The notes: a model not told the origin generated them from the sequence alone. A stretch of DNA of 49,444 nucleotides from Lachnospiraceae bacterium (GCA_003979345.1 RYVZ01000024.1:1-49444); one strand, 5' to 3'. Shown: positions 23,683-33,267, counted from the stretch's first letter. Made by a program: numbers and translations.

Positions 23683-24561
23683 TTAATTTTTTCTCCCTGC
23701 AAGAATATGAGAAAAAAATGTTGCCATTCCCCTTTTAGGTACACTTTTACTGACTTCTTTATCCATCAGTTTCATCGCGATCTCTTCAAACGCTTTCGCC
23801 GACTTCGCGTTCGGGTTCTGCATGGAGATCGGGCTTTGCTGCATGACCGCCTTGGAAAGCTGCTCGTCGCGCGGAACTGATCCGAGATATGTGATCGGTA
23901 TTTTCAGGTATTTCGTGACGACCGCTTTCAGCTTTAAGAACAGATCCGTCCCTTCCTCCTCATTGTCCACGCGGTTCGCAAGTACTTTTACCTGAGTACT
24001 GTCCATTTTGAATCTGGAATGGCGGTTCAACGCCTTTAATAATGAATAGGAATCCGTGATCGACGTCGGTTCCGGCGTCGTTACAAGCAGGATCTCACCG
24101 CTGGAAACAAGAAACTCCAAAACAGCGTCCGAAATGCCGGCTCCCGTATCCACAATGATGACGTCCGTCAGTGTGTCCAGTTCCGAAAGATTCTGTATAA
24201 TATAATTCAGATACTCGCGATTTAAGTTTGACATACCGGCGATTCCCGAACCGCCTGAAATGAATCCCACATCCATGGGACCCCAAGTAATGATATCTTT
24301 GATACTTTTTCCCTGATAGATCAAGTCATACAGATTATATTTCGGAACAGCCCCAAACATGATTTCAATATTTGCCAAACCAAAATCAGCATCCAAAATG
24401 ACCACACGTTTCTCCATCCGCCGAAACTGAATCGCCAAATTGATTGCTGTATTGGACTTCCCGACACCGCCCTTACCGCTTGTCACCGCAATCACCCGTG
24501 CAAGCGGACGGTTGATCTGATTTGCTTTTATAATGCTTCGCAACTTTTCAGCCTGATCCAT
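23683..24561 (-). CDS. flhG: flagellar number regulator FlhG (MinD-like ATPase)
   Basis: MinD/ParA-type ATPase that works with FlhF to set flagellar number and pattern (also called YlxH or FleN). The 292-residue protein has the deviant Walker A TSGKGGVGKSNTAINLA, switch I ILDADFGLANIEIMFG, and Walker B-like VIIVDTGAGISD. A C-terminal amphipathic tail (about 270-292, KRGMATFFSHILAGRK) may bind membrane. The ATG lies just after the flhF stop. Its GTPase partner is the preceding gene, the usual order. Confidence 0.95.
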   Translation of the reverse strand: MDQAEKLRSIIKANQINRPLARVIAVTSGKGGVGKSNTAINLAIQFRRMEKRVVILDADFGLANIEIMFGAVPKYNLYDLIYQGKSIKDIITWGPMDVGFISGGSGIAGMSNLNREYLNYIIQNLSELDTLTDVIIVDTGAGISDAVLEFLVSSGEILLVTTPEPTSITDSYSLLKALNRHSRFKMDSTQVKVLANRVDNEEEGTDLFLKLKAVVTKYLKIPITYLGSVPRDEQLSKAVMQQSPISMQNPNAKSAKAFEEIAMKLMDKEVSKSVPKRGMATFFSHILAGRKN

Positions 24562-24564
24562 TTT

Positions 24565-25926
24565 TTACCCCTTTATTTCCTGTCTTCTTCCCCCAAGAAG
24601 CTGCTTTACTACACCCTGCGGGTTAAATGGCTCGATATCCTCCGGTACATTCTGTCCTGTCGTCACATAGGACATCTCCGCATTTGTACGCATACGCAGG
24701 TTAAATAAATTGCCAAGTGCTGTCGTCTCATCCAGCTTTGTAAAGATAAGCTTATACTCCGTTACTTCGGAATAAGCATCCGCAATGCTGATCATGTCAC
24801 GATACTTTGTCGTTGCACTCATTACAAGGTATACTTCCTTTTCTACCTTATCGTCCGCAGCATGGATAAACTGCCCGATCGCCTGTCTCTGCTCCTCATT
24901 ATAGTGAGAATGCCCCGCCGTATCCACTAAGATGTAATCATAATCCCGAAAATCAGAAAACGCATGTTCTATTTCCTCGATCGAATAGATCACGCGGATC
25001 GGAACCTCCAAAATGTCCGCATATGTTTTAAGCTGCTCCGCCGCTACGATCCGATAAGTATCCGTTGTTAAAAGAGCAATTTTCTTTTTCTGCTCAACCG
25101 TAAAACGTGAAGCGATCTTCGCGATCGTCGTTGTTTTTCCAACTCCGGTCGGACCTATAAAATATACGGCCTTCGGACGTTTTTTTGCTTCGGTGATTCT
25201 CGTCGTCTTTCCGAACTTCAGGATCATTTTCTGATAGATGCTTGCCAGATAATAGTCGATCGGTGTCTCCTGTGTATCTTTGACATCCAACGTATCAATG
25301 ATCTGATTGGCATAATGCTCATCCACTTCATTGTCCACCATCGTATTATATAACAGCCGCAAAAAGTTCTCCGCCTCCGACGGCTCCTCGTTTACATTGG
25401 ATACAGCGACAGTTTTATCATCCGTTTTTACAAGAGTCTCCTCCAAAAGGCTCTGTAGGGAATCCAGTTTATTTTCCAGCACGTTACTCTCGGATACTGC
25501 CTGCTCTAAAACATTACGATCATGTGTGATTTCTTTTGATGAGGCCTTTCCATATGTAATTTCTGCTGCCCTTGCTCCCCCCGACGCCTGTGCGCCGGCT
25601 GCCGGCTGCTGTTTCAAAGCATAAGCGGCCCGCGGCGCGTCTGCACCCTGACCATTTACATCCCTTCCATCGTCTGTTCCCCATTTATCCTGTTGTGCGT
25701 TCTGCTCCGAAACAACACGGGCAATATCCTTGACAGCGGACGAAAAGCGCTCTGAGTCTTCTTCAAGTGCAACTGTGACCTCTTTCATAGGGTTTTTGAA
25801 CAAGCGCATGATTCCCTTATGCTTTACGCTGCGCACATTCATAACCACAACGCCCGGCCCCAGTTCCTTTTTTGCCGCATCGACTGCCTCTGCTTCCGTA
25901 TCCGCAAGATATTTTTTGATTATCAT
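24565..25926 (-). CDS. flhF: flagellar biosynthesis SRP-type GTPase FlhF
   Basis: SRP-family GTPase directing flagellar placement. The 453-residue protein has an N-terminal B domain (KKYLADTEAEAVDAAKKELG), a variable linker (about 85-170), a helical N domain and a C-terminal G domain. The G domain shows GPTGVGKTTTIAKIA (G1), DTYRIVAAEQLKTYA (G2 region), LVDTAGHSHYN (G3) and FTKLDETTALG (G4). It overlaps no neighbour but starts one base after flhA ends. No key residue is missing. Confidence 0.96.
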   Translation of the reverse strand: MIIKKYLADTEAEAVDAAKKELGPGVVVMNVRSVKHKGIMRLFKNPMKEVTVALEEDSERFSSAVKDIARVVSEQNAQQDKWGTDDGRDVNGQGADAPRAAYALKQQPAAGAQASGGARAAEITYGKASSKEITHDRNVLEQAVSESNVLENKLDSLQSLLEETLVKTDDKTVAVSNVNEEPSEAENFLRLLYNTMVDNEVDEHYANQIIDTLDVKDTQETPIDYYLASIYQKMILKFGKTTRITEAKKRPKAVYFIGPTGVGKTTTIAKIASRFTVEQKKKIALLTTDTYRIVAAEQLKTYADILEVPIRVIYSIEEIEHAFSDFRDYDYILVDTAGHSHYNEEQRQAIGQFIHAADDKVEKEVYLVMSATTKYRDMISIADAYSEVTEYKLIFTKLDETTALGNLFNLRMRTNAEMSYVTTGQNVPEDIEPFNPQGVVKQLLGGRRQEIKG

Positions 25927-25927
25927 C

Positions 25928-27979
25928 TTATGCTGTCACCATCCCCACTGACTGTAATTCCACATTCGATTCCACTTCATTATATGAGACAACGATCAGA
26001 TCCCTGAAATAGTCTTCAGTCAGGCGCTTAAAATAGGTCCTCACGATCGGTGACGTGATCACGATCGGATTCTTTCCGAGATTCTCAAGCTTGCCGGTCT
26101 CTTTTTCTACCGACGCCATGATCTGCTTCGTCTTTTCCGGATCAAGATTTAAGTATGCACCCTGCTCCGTCTGTTTTACGCTTCCCATGATCTCCTGTTC
26201 AAGCTTCGGATCAAGCGTAACAACACTCGTCGTCTCATTTGCAGGGAAGAACCGGCTCGAAATCGCCCGCTTCAATGCCTGACGCACATACTCTGTCAAA
26301 ATATCCGTATCCCGCGTCGACGTCGCATAATCGGCCAGCGTTTCGAAGATCGTCAAAAGATCACGGATCGATACACCCTCTCTCAAGAGATTCTGCAGTA
26401 CTTTCTGAACCTCACCCAGACCCAAAAGTTTCGGTACAAGCTCCTCGACAACGGACGGATTCGTCTCCTTTAAGTTGTTGATCAGATTCTGAACGTCCTG
26501 TCTTGTCAACAATTCTGAAATATGACGTCTGATCAGCTCCGTCAAATGCGTCGCGATAATAGAAGGCGGGTCAACGACCGTATAGCCAAGGCTCTCCGCC
26601 CGTTCGCGCTGGTTCTCGGTGATCCAGATCGCCGGCAGATGGAAGGATGGTTCAAACGTCGGGATACCCGAGATCTCCTCTTTCACGAATCCGGGATTCA
26701 TCGCCATATAATGGTCAAACAGGATCTCACCCTCGGATATCTGAATCCCCTTGATCTTCACAATATATTGGTTCGGATTAAGCTGGATATTATCGCGCAG
26801 ACGGATGATCGGCACAATCGTACCAAGCTCCATCGCAATCTGCCTTCGGATCATAACAACACGGTCTAACAGATCACCGCCCTGATTAACATCGGCAAGC
26901 GGTATGATGCCATAGCCAAACTCCAGCTCGATCGGATCGACAGACAGCAGGGAATTTACATTTTCGGGCTGCCTGATCTCCTCTGCCTCCTGTTCATCCA
27001 TATCAACGCTCGCCTCTATTTCCGCTGTTTTGAGCGTACGGTTCATGATCGCTGCTCCTCCAATAAAGATACCGCCGATGACGACGAACAGAACCGTATT
27101 TAACGGCGTGATCACACCAAGCAGACACATGACCGAACCAACGATATAAAGCACACGCGGCAGACTGAACAGCTCATGAATGATCTCGTTTCCAAACTCC
27201 GCTTCCTTTGATCCTTTCGTGACAAGAATACCTGTGGAAAGCGAGATCAAAAGCGAGGGGATCTGGCTTACAAGACCGTCACCGATCGTCAGGATCAGGT
27301 ACTTATCAATTGCCTCGTTAAAGGTCAGACCCATTCTCAGAACGCCCATTGCAATTCCGCCAATGATATTGACCGCCGTGATCAACAGACCTGCCGTGGC
27401 ATCTCCCTTCACATATTTGACGGCACCGTCCATATTACCGAAGAATGTGGATTCCGCCTGGATCTTATCTCTTCTGCGCTTCGCTTCTGCGTCGTCGATC
27501 GCGCCCGTATTTAAGTCGGCGTCGATCGCCATCTGCTTACCGGGCATCGCGTCAAGCGTAAATCTCGCGGTAACCTCAGCGACACGCTCCGAACCTTTGT
27601 TGATGACCATGAACTGAACAATAATCAGGATCATAAACACGATCACACCGATGACCAGATCACCGCCGCCGACAAATTGTCCGAACGTATCGATAACATT
27701 ACCGGCATCCCCCCCCGACAAGATCAGACGCGTGGAAGATACATTCAATGCAATACGAAAAACGGTCGTAAACAAAAGGATGGTCGGATAAAATGCCATA
27801 TCCAACACTTCCTTTGTCAGCATGCACGAAAACATGATCGTAAATGCGAGTGACATATCGAGTGCGAGAAGCACATCCAAAAGCGGTATCGGCAGCGGTA
27901 CGATCAGCATGATAAATGCTGCTAATACATATATGGCAATAAAGATATCTCCCGACAGCCGTTTGATCAACGCCTTCAT
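25928..27979 (-). CDS. flhA: flagellar export gate protein FlhA
   Basis: Large export-gate membrane protein of the flagellar type III secretion system. The 683-residue length is normal. The N-terminal half has about eight membrane helices and the FHIPEP-family segments (RIALNVSSTRLIL, AEVTARFTLDAMPGKQMAID, DADLNTGAIDDAEAKRRR). The C-terminal cytosolic part (about 350-683) docks chaperone-substrate complexes. The RBS AAAGGAGGAG is strong. It follows flhB after a 123-base gap with a hairpin. Confidence 0.97.
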   Translation of the reverse strand: MKALIKRLSGDIFIAIYVLAAFIMLIVPLPIPLLDVLLALDMSLAFTIMFSCMLTKEVLDMAFYPTILLFTTVFRIALNVSSTRLILSGGDAGNVIDTFGQFVGGGDLVIGVIVFMILIIVQFMVINKGSERVAEVTARFTLDAMPGKQMAIDADLNTGAIDDAEAKRRRDKIQAESTFFGNMDGAVKYVKGDATAGLLITAVNIIGGIAMGVLRMGLTFNEAIDKYLILTIGDGLVSQIPSLLISLSTGILVTKGSKEAEFGNEIIHELFSLPRVLYIVGSVMCLLGVITPLNTVLFVVIGGIFIGGAAIMNRTLKTAEIEASVDMDEQEAEEIRQPENVNSLLSVDPIELEFGYGIIPLADVNQGGDLLDRVVMIRRQIAMELGTIVPIIRLRDNIQLNPNQYIVKIKGIQISEGEILFDHYMAMNPGFVKEEISGIPTFEPSFHLPAIWITENQRERAESLGYTVVDPPSIIATHLTELIRRHISELLTRQDVQNLINNLKETNPSVVEELVPKLLGLGEVQKVLQNLLREGVSIRDLLTIFETLADYATSTRDTDILTEYVRQALKRAISSRFFPANETTSVVTLDPKLEQEIMGSVKQTEQGAYLNLDPEKTKQIMASVEKETGKLENLGKNPIVITSPIVRTYFKRLTEDYFRDLIVVSYNEVESNVELQSVGMVTA

Positions 27980-28054
27980 GAATGTTACTCCTCCTTTCCG
28001 ACATATTTTATAAAAACGAAATGAAAAGAAATGCTAAAACATCCCTTTATGAAT

Positions 28055-28072
28055 AATCGCAAAGCGATCCTT
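28055..28072. repeat. short palindromic repeat, copy near flhB/flhA
   Basis: AATCGCAAAGCGATCCTT in the flhB-flhA gap forms a 5-bp stem (ATCGC/GCGAT). The same 18-mer with one change occurs at 41951-41968, at the end of the MotE-like gene. Confidence 0.7.
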
Positions 28073-28074
28073 CG

Positions 28075-28102
28075 AAAGACTTTCGCTCCGGCGAAAGTCT
28101 TT
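28075..28102. repeat. strong hairpin just after flhB
   Basis: Bases 28075-28086 (AAAGACTTTCGC) pair perfectly with 28091-28102 across a TCCG loop, abutting the flhB stop codon. A T-run follows on the plus strand but not on the minus strand, so for the flagellar transcript it looks more like an mRNA processing or stabilising stem than a terminator. Confidence 0.8.
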
Positions 28103-29242
28103 TTAGACTGCAGCCTGCTGATTTTCTTTCGGCAGCTTTCCCTGTATATTATATACGAATGCGAGCACCTCGGCAACTGCCTGAAATAATTCTGGCGGAA
28201 TTGGTTCGCCAACTTCTACATTATGATACAGCATTCTTGCAAGCGGTTTGTTTTCCACAATCTGGACATTGTTCTCGCGGGCGATCTCTTTGATCTTCTG
28301 TGCAAGATAATCTTCACCCTTAGCAACAATGTAGGGAGCGTCTATCTTCTCCGGTTCATATTTCAACGCCACGGCATAATGTGTCGGATTGGTAATGACG
28401 ACATCCGCACGCGGAACTGCCTGCATCATACGTCGCCTTGACGCTTCCATCATTTTCTGACGGATCTTGCTTTTTATCTGCGGGTCTCCTTCAGCGTTCT
28501 TGTACTCATCCTTGACCTCCTGCTTTGTCATCTTCATGTCTTCGTGGAATTTATGCTTCTGATAAGCATAGTCAAGCGCCGCGATGACCACATAAAAAGC
28601 AGAAATCTTTAAGCCCAGATTGATCGTAACATCACCAACCACGCGGATTCCCTGCATAAGCGGCATCGAATAAAAACGAAAAATATATCCCGCGCTTCCG
28701 ACTAACGACGAATATACAATGTAGGAAATCATCCCTATTTCCAAGACTGACTTCAACAATTCTACAAGCGACTGCTTGGAAAACAGACGTTTCACTCCCT
28801 TTACCGGGTTCATCTTGCTGAATTTGGGCTGGAGCGGCTTTTTCGTCGGCTTCCATTTCACCTGTACCAGATCCGTGACAAACATAAGGAACACCGCGAT
28901 CAGAAATACCGGGAGCATGATAAGCAGATACTGCTGCAGTGTCTGCTTTAACAGCATCCAGATACCAACGCCTTCTTCACCCGTAGGCATATCCGCAGAT
29001 ATCTCCGGAATTTTATTATAAACGGCATGAAACAACTCAAGCAGACCGTTTCCTAAAGTACCTACCCATACTTTCAAAATAATAAACAGCGCGAAAAGCA
29101 TGACGCAGTTGCTGATCTCCTTGCTTTTCGCTACCTGACCATCCTTACGCGCATCACTTAAACGCTTATTGGTAGGTTCTTCCGTCTTTTCGCCGCCAGG
29201 CCCGTCTTTGGCAAAAAATTGAAGTTGATATTCGAGAATCAC
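28103..29242 (-). CDS. flhB: flagellar export switch protein FlhB
   Basis: Export-gate protein that switches substrate class after autocleavage. I start at GTG 29240-29242, which overlaps the fliR stop in GTGA and has GGAGG seven bases upstream; this gives 379 residues beginning VILEYQLQFFAKDGPGGEKT. GEKTEEPTNKRLSDARKDGQ is the family N-terminus. Four helices lie in residues 30-210, and the C-terminal domain carries the autocleavage site NPTH (VVITNPTHYAVALKY). Translation is coupled to fliR. Confidence 0.95.
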   Translation of the reverse strand: MILEYQLQFFAKDGPGGEKTEEPTNKRLSDARKDGQVAKSKEISNCVMLFALFIILKVWVGTLGNGLLELFHAVYNKIPEISADMPTGEEGVGIWMLLKQTLQQYLLIMLPVFLIAVFLMFVTDLVQVKWKPTKKPLQPKFSKMNPVKGVKRLFSKQSLVELLKSVLEIGMISYIVYSSLVGSAGYIFRFYSMPLMQGIRVVGDVTINLGLKISAFYVVIAALDYAYQKHKFHEDMKMTKQEVKDEYKNAEGDPQIKSKIRQKMMEASRRRMMQAVPRADVVITNPTHYAVALKYEPEKIDAPYIVAKGEDYLAQKIKEIARENNVQIVENKPLARMLYHNVEVGEPIPPELFQAVAEVLAFVYNIQGKLPKENQQAAV

Positions 29243-30018
29243 ATCATTGCCTCCACCATAGAAACGATCATTCTTTTCATTTGTGTAAACATACGATCCG
29301 CCGCCATCGGCACAAGCCACATGGACAAGTACAGAACAGTGAGTCCGACAAGAATCTTTAACTGCATACCGACTGCAAACAGATTCATCTGCGGCGCAAC
29401 CTTCGCTAAAATACCGAGCACGGCATTCATAACCGTAATCACCGCAAACACCGGCATGGCGATCTGAAAACCGATCAGAAAATACTGACCTACAAACGAA
29501 ATCAAAGAACTCAAGATTTTATCCAAAGCAAAATGAACATTACCAACCGGAATCAGATCATACGTCTGGACAAACGCCTTAATAATATACTGATACATCC
29601 CTGATGTAATGAGCAGCAACGTAAACGCATAACGGTAAATGAGTCCGCTGACCGTCACATTATCACGATAAGTCGGATCCATCGTACTCGCTGCGGACAG
29701 ACCGATCTCCATATCGATCAGACGCCCCGCCATGGATGCGATCTGCATACACACCGTTGAGACAAGCCCGATCAATAGACCGACTGACGCCTCCATGACC
29801 ACGAGCGCCGCATACTCCACGACCGTATCATACTGCAGCTGTGTGTGCGGTGTGATCAAAAAAACAATATACGAAAGCGCAAGGCTTAAGCCTACCTTAA
29901 ACCGCGACGGGACACTGCTGTCCCCATAAAACGGGGCAAGATGCATAAAGCTCACGATCCGTATGAACACGAGCAGAAAATATTCTAAATCGGATGTTGA
30001 GAATGAATAATCTATCAT
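29239..30018 (-). CDS. fliR: flagellar export gate protein FliR
   Basis: Integral membrane component of the export gate, 259 residues, the usual size. It begins YSFSTSDLEYFLLVFIRIVS and has about six hydrophobic helices (for example YAALVVMEASVGLLIGLVST and FLIGFQIAMPVFAVITVMNA). It sits in the invariant order fliO-fliP-fliQ-fliR-flhB-flhA. It starts four bases after fliQ ends and its stop overlaps the flhB GTG. Confidence 0.95.
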   Translation of the reverse strand: MIDYSFSTSDLEYFLLVFIRIVSFMHLAPFYGDSSVPSRFKVGLSLALSYIVFLITPHTQLQYDTVVEYAALVVMEASVGLLIGLVSTVCMQIASMAGRLIDMEIGLSAASTMDPTYRDNVTVSGLIYRYAFTLLLITSGMYQYIIKAFVQTYDLIPVGNVHFALDKILSSLISFVGQYFLIGFQIAMPVFAVITVMNAVLGILAKVAPQMNLFAVGMQLKILVGLTVLYLSMWLVPMAADRMFTQMKRMIVSMVEAMM

Positions 30019-30022
30019 TGTA

Positions 30023-30292
30023 TTATCTGATATATACCGCGAAGTCAGACCAAAGCTTTGTCATAAATGTCGTCATATTATTTAGCATCCAGTGTCCAAA
30101 CAGCATCAATGCCAAAAACACGCATAAAATCTTAGGTATCATGGTAAGCGTCTGCTCCTGAATCGAGGTTACCGTCTGGAAAATGCTGACGATCAAGCCG
30201 ACAGCAAGGGAAACCACAAGCGGTACTGCCGCCGTTTTCACAACAACGAACAGCCCCTCTCTGATTATGGATACTACCTCCTCTGCAGTCAT
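30023..30292 (-). CDS. fliQ: flagellar export gate protein FliQ
   Basis: Small two-helix export-gate subunit. I choose the ATG at 30290-30292 (MTAEEVVSIIREGLFVVVKT), which gives 89 residues, the usual length; GTG codons 9-12 bases upstream sit too near the GGAG site. Helices are at about 13-38 and 55-78, and LIVSIFQTVTSIQEQTL is the conserved FliQ loop region. Confidence 0.93.
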   Translation of the reverse strand: MTAEEVVSIIREGLFVVVKTAAVPLVVSLAVGLIVSIFQTVTSIQEQTLTMIPKILCVFLALMLFGHWMLNNMTTFMTKLWSDFAVYIR

Positions 30293-30360
30293 TCCTATCA
30301 CCACTCTCCTCTCGAACAGATCAAAACCGGAGCGGTCTCAATCTCTCTCCTTTTTCCAAG

Positions 30361-31251
30361 CTAAAAAAACGATTTTACCACACCGCCGATGATCAGGTTC
30401 CAGCCATCCGCCAATACAAAAAGCAGAATCTTAAACGGCATGGAGATCGTCGTCGGCGGCAGCATCATCATACCCATTCCCATTAAGGTAGACGCGACTA
30501 CCATGTCTATGACAAGAAACGGAATATAGATCAAAAAGCCTATGATAAACGCCGTGCGCAGTTCGCTTACCAAAAAGCTCGGGATCAACACATAGGTTGG
30601 TATATCCTCGTTCTGCATTTCGGCATCCCAGGGAATGTTCGCGATCTCCATGAACATCCGGATATCCTTGCGCTTTGTCTGTGGATACATAAATTCCCTG
30701 ACCGCATCCACTGCAATATCAATTGCCTCTCCCTGCTCGATCTCGCCCGCATCATAAGGCTTATACGCATCATTGTATACCGTATTGATCGTCGGACTCA
30801 TGATGAAAAAGGTCAGAAACAAAGTTAACCCAATCAACACCTGATTAGGAGGCGCCGTTTGGGTGTTCAGTGCTGTCCTTGTGAAGTGCATAACGATCAG
30901 GATCCGCGTAAAGGATGTCAGACAAATGATCAGCATCGGCGCAACCGCGATTGCCGTCAAAGTCAATAAAATCCTGAGTGTCCCCGAAAGAGAACCGTTG
31001 TCCGTCGTGAACCAGATATTAAAGCCGTTCGCGATATTCAAGTCTTCCAAATCTTCACCGGTCTCAGCGTCTCCGGGCGATGTCGCCGTCGTCGAGTTGT
31101 CCGTCTCTCCGGTCAGCGGCGTATCCTCTATCCCCAGCCCAGAGCCTAATGCATGTACAGTCATGCCGTTTCCGATAAACAATATGCCTACCGTAAACAG
31201 CAGGCATACATACCGGAGTATTCTTTTTCCGGAATTCAAATCATTCTTCAT
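30361..31251 (-). CDS. fliP: flagellar export gate protein FliP
   Basis: Core export-gate protein. The 296 residues are longer than the usual about 220-250 because of a signal-type N-terminus (YVCLLFTVGILFIGNGMTVHA, about 14-34) and an acidic Thr/Ser-rich segment before the first conserved helix. FliP hallmarks: LTAIAVAPMLIICLTSFTRI, HFTRTALNTQTAPPNQVLIG, LFLTFFIMSPTI, TYVLIPSFLVSELRTAFIIG and VVASTLMGMGMMMLPPTTIS. It starts one base after the fliO stop. Confidence 0.96.
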   Translation of the reverse strand: MKNDLNSGKRILRYVCLLFTVGILFIGNGMTVHALGSGLGIEDTPLTGETDNSTTATSPGDAETGEDLEDLNIANGFNIWFTTDNGSLSGTLRILLTLTAIAVAPMLIICLTSFTRILIVMHFTRTALNTQTAPPNQVLIGLTLFLTFFIMSPTINTVYNDAYKPYDAGEIEQGEAIDIAVDAVREFMYPQTKRKDIRMFMEIANIPWDAEMQNEDIPTYVLIPSFLVSELRTAFIIGFLIYIPFLVIDMVVASTLMGMGMMMLPPTTISMPFKILLFVLADGWNLIIGGVVKSFF

Positions 31252-31252
31252 T

Positions 31253-31612
31253 TTATTTCTTGTCTTTCATGTGTTTTGCCTTATCAAGAAGCTCTTTGAA
31301 ACTGAGCGTACCCTTCCCCTCCGTCTCAGCGGGCAGCGTAAGCTCATCCTCGGAAAGTTCTGCCAATACATGGATCTCCTCTTTTCCGATCCCGACTACC
31401 AAATATTTCTTTCCTGCACGCACAATTTGAAGATACTTATTAGAGGTGACCCGATAGCTTTCAAGCACCTCAAGATTGCGCCCGACAGATCTGCCCTTCT
31501 GATAGCCTGCAATAAACCGCGTTGTAAAATAAGTCAATACCATGACCACTACAAAAATAAACAGCACGGTCAACAGATCGAAAACGGAATCAAACGTACT
31601 ACTTAACAGCAT
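31253..31612 (-). CDS. fliO: flagellar biosynthesis protein FliO
   Basis: Small bitopic membrane protein that helps assemble the FliP ring. The 119 residues have one N-terminal helix (about 10-30, FDLLTVLFIFVVVMVLTYFT) and a small basic/beta cytoplasmic domain (NLEVLESYRVTSNKYLQIVR, KKYLVVGIGKEEIHVLAEL). It lies between cheY and fliP, the usual Clostridial position. Confidence 0.9.
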   Translation of the reverse strand: MLLSSTFDSVFDLLTVLFIFVVVMVLTYFTTRFIAGYQKGRSVGRNLEVLESYRVTSNKYLQIVRAGKKYLVVGIGKEEIHVLAELSEDELTLPAETEGKGTLSFKELLDKAKHMKDKK

Positions 31613-31613
31613 A

Positions 31614-31976
31614 TTACCCGACTACTTTCTTGACTGCTTCCAATACACGGTCAGCCTGGAACGGTTTTACGATAAAATCTTTCGCTCCTGCCTGAATGGA
31701 CTCTATAACCATTGCCTGCTGTCCCATCGCGGAACACATAATGACCGTTGCGGAAGAATCCATCTCCTTGATCTTCTTAAGAGCCTGAATACCGTCGAGT
31801 TCCGGCATCGTAATATCCATCAGTACAAGATCGGGCTTTAACTCATTATATTTCTCCACACCCTTTGCGCCGTTCTCAGCCTCTCCGACAACGTTATAGC
31901 CATTCTTCGTCAGAATGTCCTTGATCATCATTCTCATGAATGCCGCGTCATCACAAATTAAAATATTCTTTGCCAT
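31614..31976 (-). CDS. cheY: chemotaxis response regulator CheY
   Basis: Single-domain receiver that, when phosphorylated by CheA, binds the motor switch. The 120 residues have ICDDAAFMRMMIKDIL, the phospho-acceptor Asp in LVLMDITMPELDG (about 54), the Thr/Ser switch region in IMCSAMGQQ, and Lys in IVKPFQ. RBS is GGAGAAAG. It lies immediately after fliY, whose product probably dephosphorylates it. Confidence 0.96.
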   Translation of the reverse strand: MAKNILICDDAAFMRMMIKDILTKNGYNVVGEAENGAKGVEKYNELKPDLVLMDITMPELDGIQALKKIKEMDSSATVIMCSAMGQQAMVIESIQAGAKDFIVKPFQADRVLEAVKKVVG

Positions 31977-31994
31977 ATTCTTTCTCCTATTCCT

Positions 31995-33263
31995 TTATTT
32001 GATAATTTCCGTTACACGAACACCAAAGCTTTCCTCAATGACTACCACTTCACCTCTCGCAACAAACTTGCCGTTGACAAGCACGTCGATCGGCTCTCCT
32101 GCAATTTTATCAAGCTCTATGATCGTACCTGGCGCAAATTCAAGTATCTCGGCAATGGATTTGCTTGTACGTCCAAGTTCCACCGTTACCTCAAGCGGAA
32201 CATCCCGGATCAGTCCGATATTTTCCTGATTCTCTATACCGGGAACATCCCTGTTGAAACTCTGGAACTGTGCAGGCTGTACATTCACATTCTGCATAGG
32301 CTGACCCATCATCTGATTCATGCCCATCATCATCGGGTTCATACCCATCTGCATCTGATTCATGCCCATCATCATTGGATTCATACCCATCTGCATCTGC
32401 ATGGCATTCATATCCATCGTGCCCATTCCCTGTCCGGACATACCCTGCCCTGACATTTGCGGCTGAGGCTGCGGCTGCGGCTGGGGTGCCGGCTGTGGCG
32501 CCGGAGCCGGTTGGGGTGCCGATGCTTCCGCCGAACCGCCGGACTGCACATTCATGACCGTTTCATAGATGGATTTCGCAAAATCAATCGGATAAAGCTG
32601 CATGATCGTGCTGTCTACCAAATCGTCTATCTGCATCCTAAATGCAACTTTGACAAATGTTCCGGATAAAAAGCCCGATAACTGACCACCGTCACGAAGC
32701 TCCATCAAATCAACCAGTGTTGCGTCAGGCGGACTGATGTCGATTTTCTTACCAAGCATGGAGGAAAGCGACGTCGCCGAGGAACCCATCATCTGGTTCA
32801 TGGCCTCGGAAATAGCACTCAGGTGAAGTTCGCCAAGCTCACCATCCGTGTTGGTACCGTCCCCCCCCATCATCAAATCTGTAATGACTTTTACATCATG
32901 TTCTTTTAATACCAGAATATTACTTCCGTCAAGTCCCTCCGTGTATTTGATATAAATAAATACACAGGGCTTCGGATAATCTTGGATCACCGTATCAAGG
33001 TTGGCAAGCGTTACAACCGGAGTTGTAATATCAACTTTGCGGTTTACCAATGAATACAGGGTCGTCGCTGACGTTCCCATACTGATATTGGCAACCTCTC
33101 CGACCGCATCCCTTTCAATATCTGTCAGAAGACTCTCATCAATCGCCGATGATCCCGGAGCCGCTGCCGTTTCGGATGTAGTGGCATCCGCCGCGTCCGA
33201 ATTATCCAGGCCGGTGCCGCTCAATAATGCATTGATCTCGTCCTGAGATAACATTCCATCCAT
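31995..33263 (-). CDS. fliY: flagellar switch / CheY-P phosphatase FliY
   Basis: Switch component that replaces FliN and also dephosphorylates CheY-P. The 422 residues comprise an N-terminal CheY-binding peptide (LSQDEINALLSG, 5-16), a CheC-like domain (about 47-245) with two ExxN sites (GEVANISMGTSATTL and SEAMNQMMGSSATSL), a low-complexity Pro/Gln then Met/Gln linker (about 246-340), and a FliN/SpoA C-terminal domain (LEVTVELGRTSKSIAEILEF, VLVNGKFVARGEVVVIEES). RBS is GAGGAGGAG. The Met-rich linker is unusual. Confidence 0.96.
   Translation of the reverse strand: MDGMLSQDEINALLSGTGLDNSDAADATTSETAAAPGSSAIDESLLTDIERDAVGEVANISMGTSATTLYSLVNRKVDITTPVVTLANLDTVIQDYPKPCVFIYIKYTEGLDGSNILVLKEHDVKVITDLMMGGDGTNTDGELGELHLSAISEAMNQMMGSSATSLSSMLGKKIDISPPDATLVDLMELRDGGQLSGFLSGTFVKVAFRMQIDDLVDSTIMQLYPIDFAKSIYETVMNVQSGGSAEASAPQPAPAPQPAPQPQPQPQPQMSGQGMSGQGMGTMDMNAMQMQMGMNPMMMGMNQMQMGMNPMMMGMNQMMGQPMQNVNVQPAQFQSFNRDVPGIENQENIGLIRDVPLEVTVELGRTSKSIAEILEFAPGTIIELDKIAGEPIDVLVNGKFVARGEVVVIEESFGVRVTEIIK
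32313..32396. repeat. two-copy 42-bp tandem repeat in the fliY linker
   Basis: Bases 32313-32354 and 32355-32396 are near-identical 42-mers with two differences. They encode the Met-rich MQMGMNPMMMGMNQ unit on the minus strand. Confidence 0.85.
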
Positions 33264-33267
33264 CTGG

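Noticed and set aside
28075..28102. flhB-end hairpin as an intrinsic terminator of the flagellar operon
   Set aside because: The T-run is on the plus strand; on the transcribed strand the stem is followed by CGAAGG, and flhA, flhF and the che genes downstream clearly belong to the same operon.
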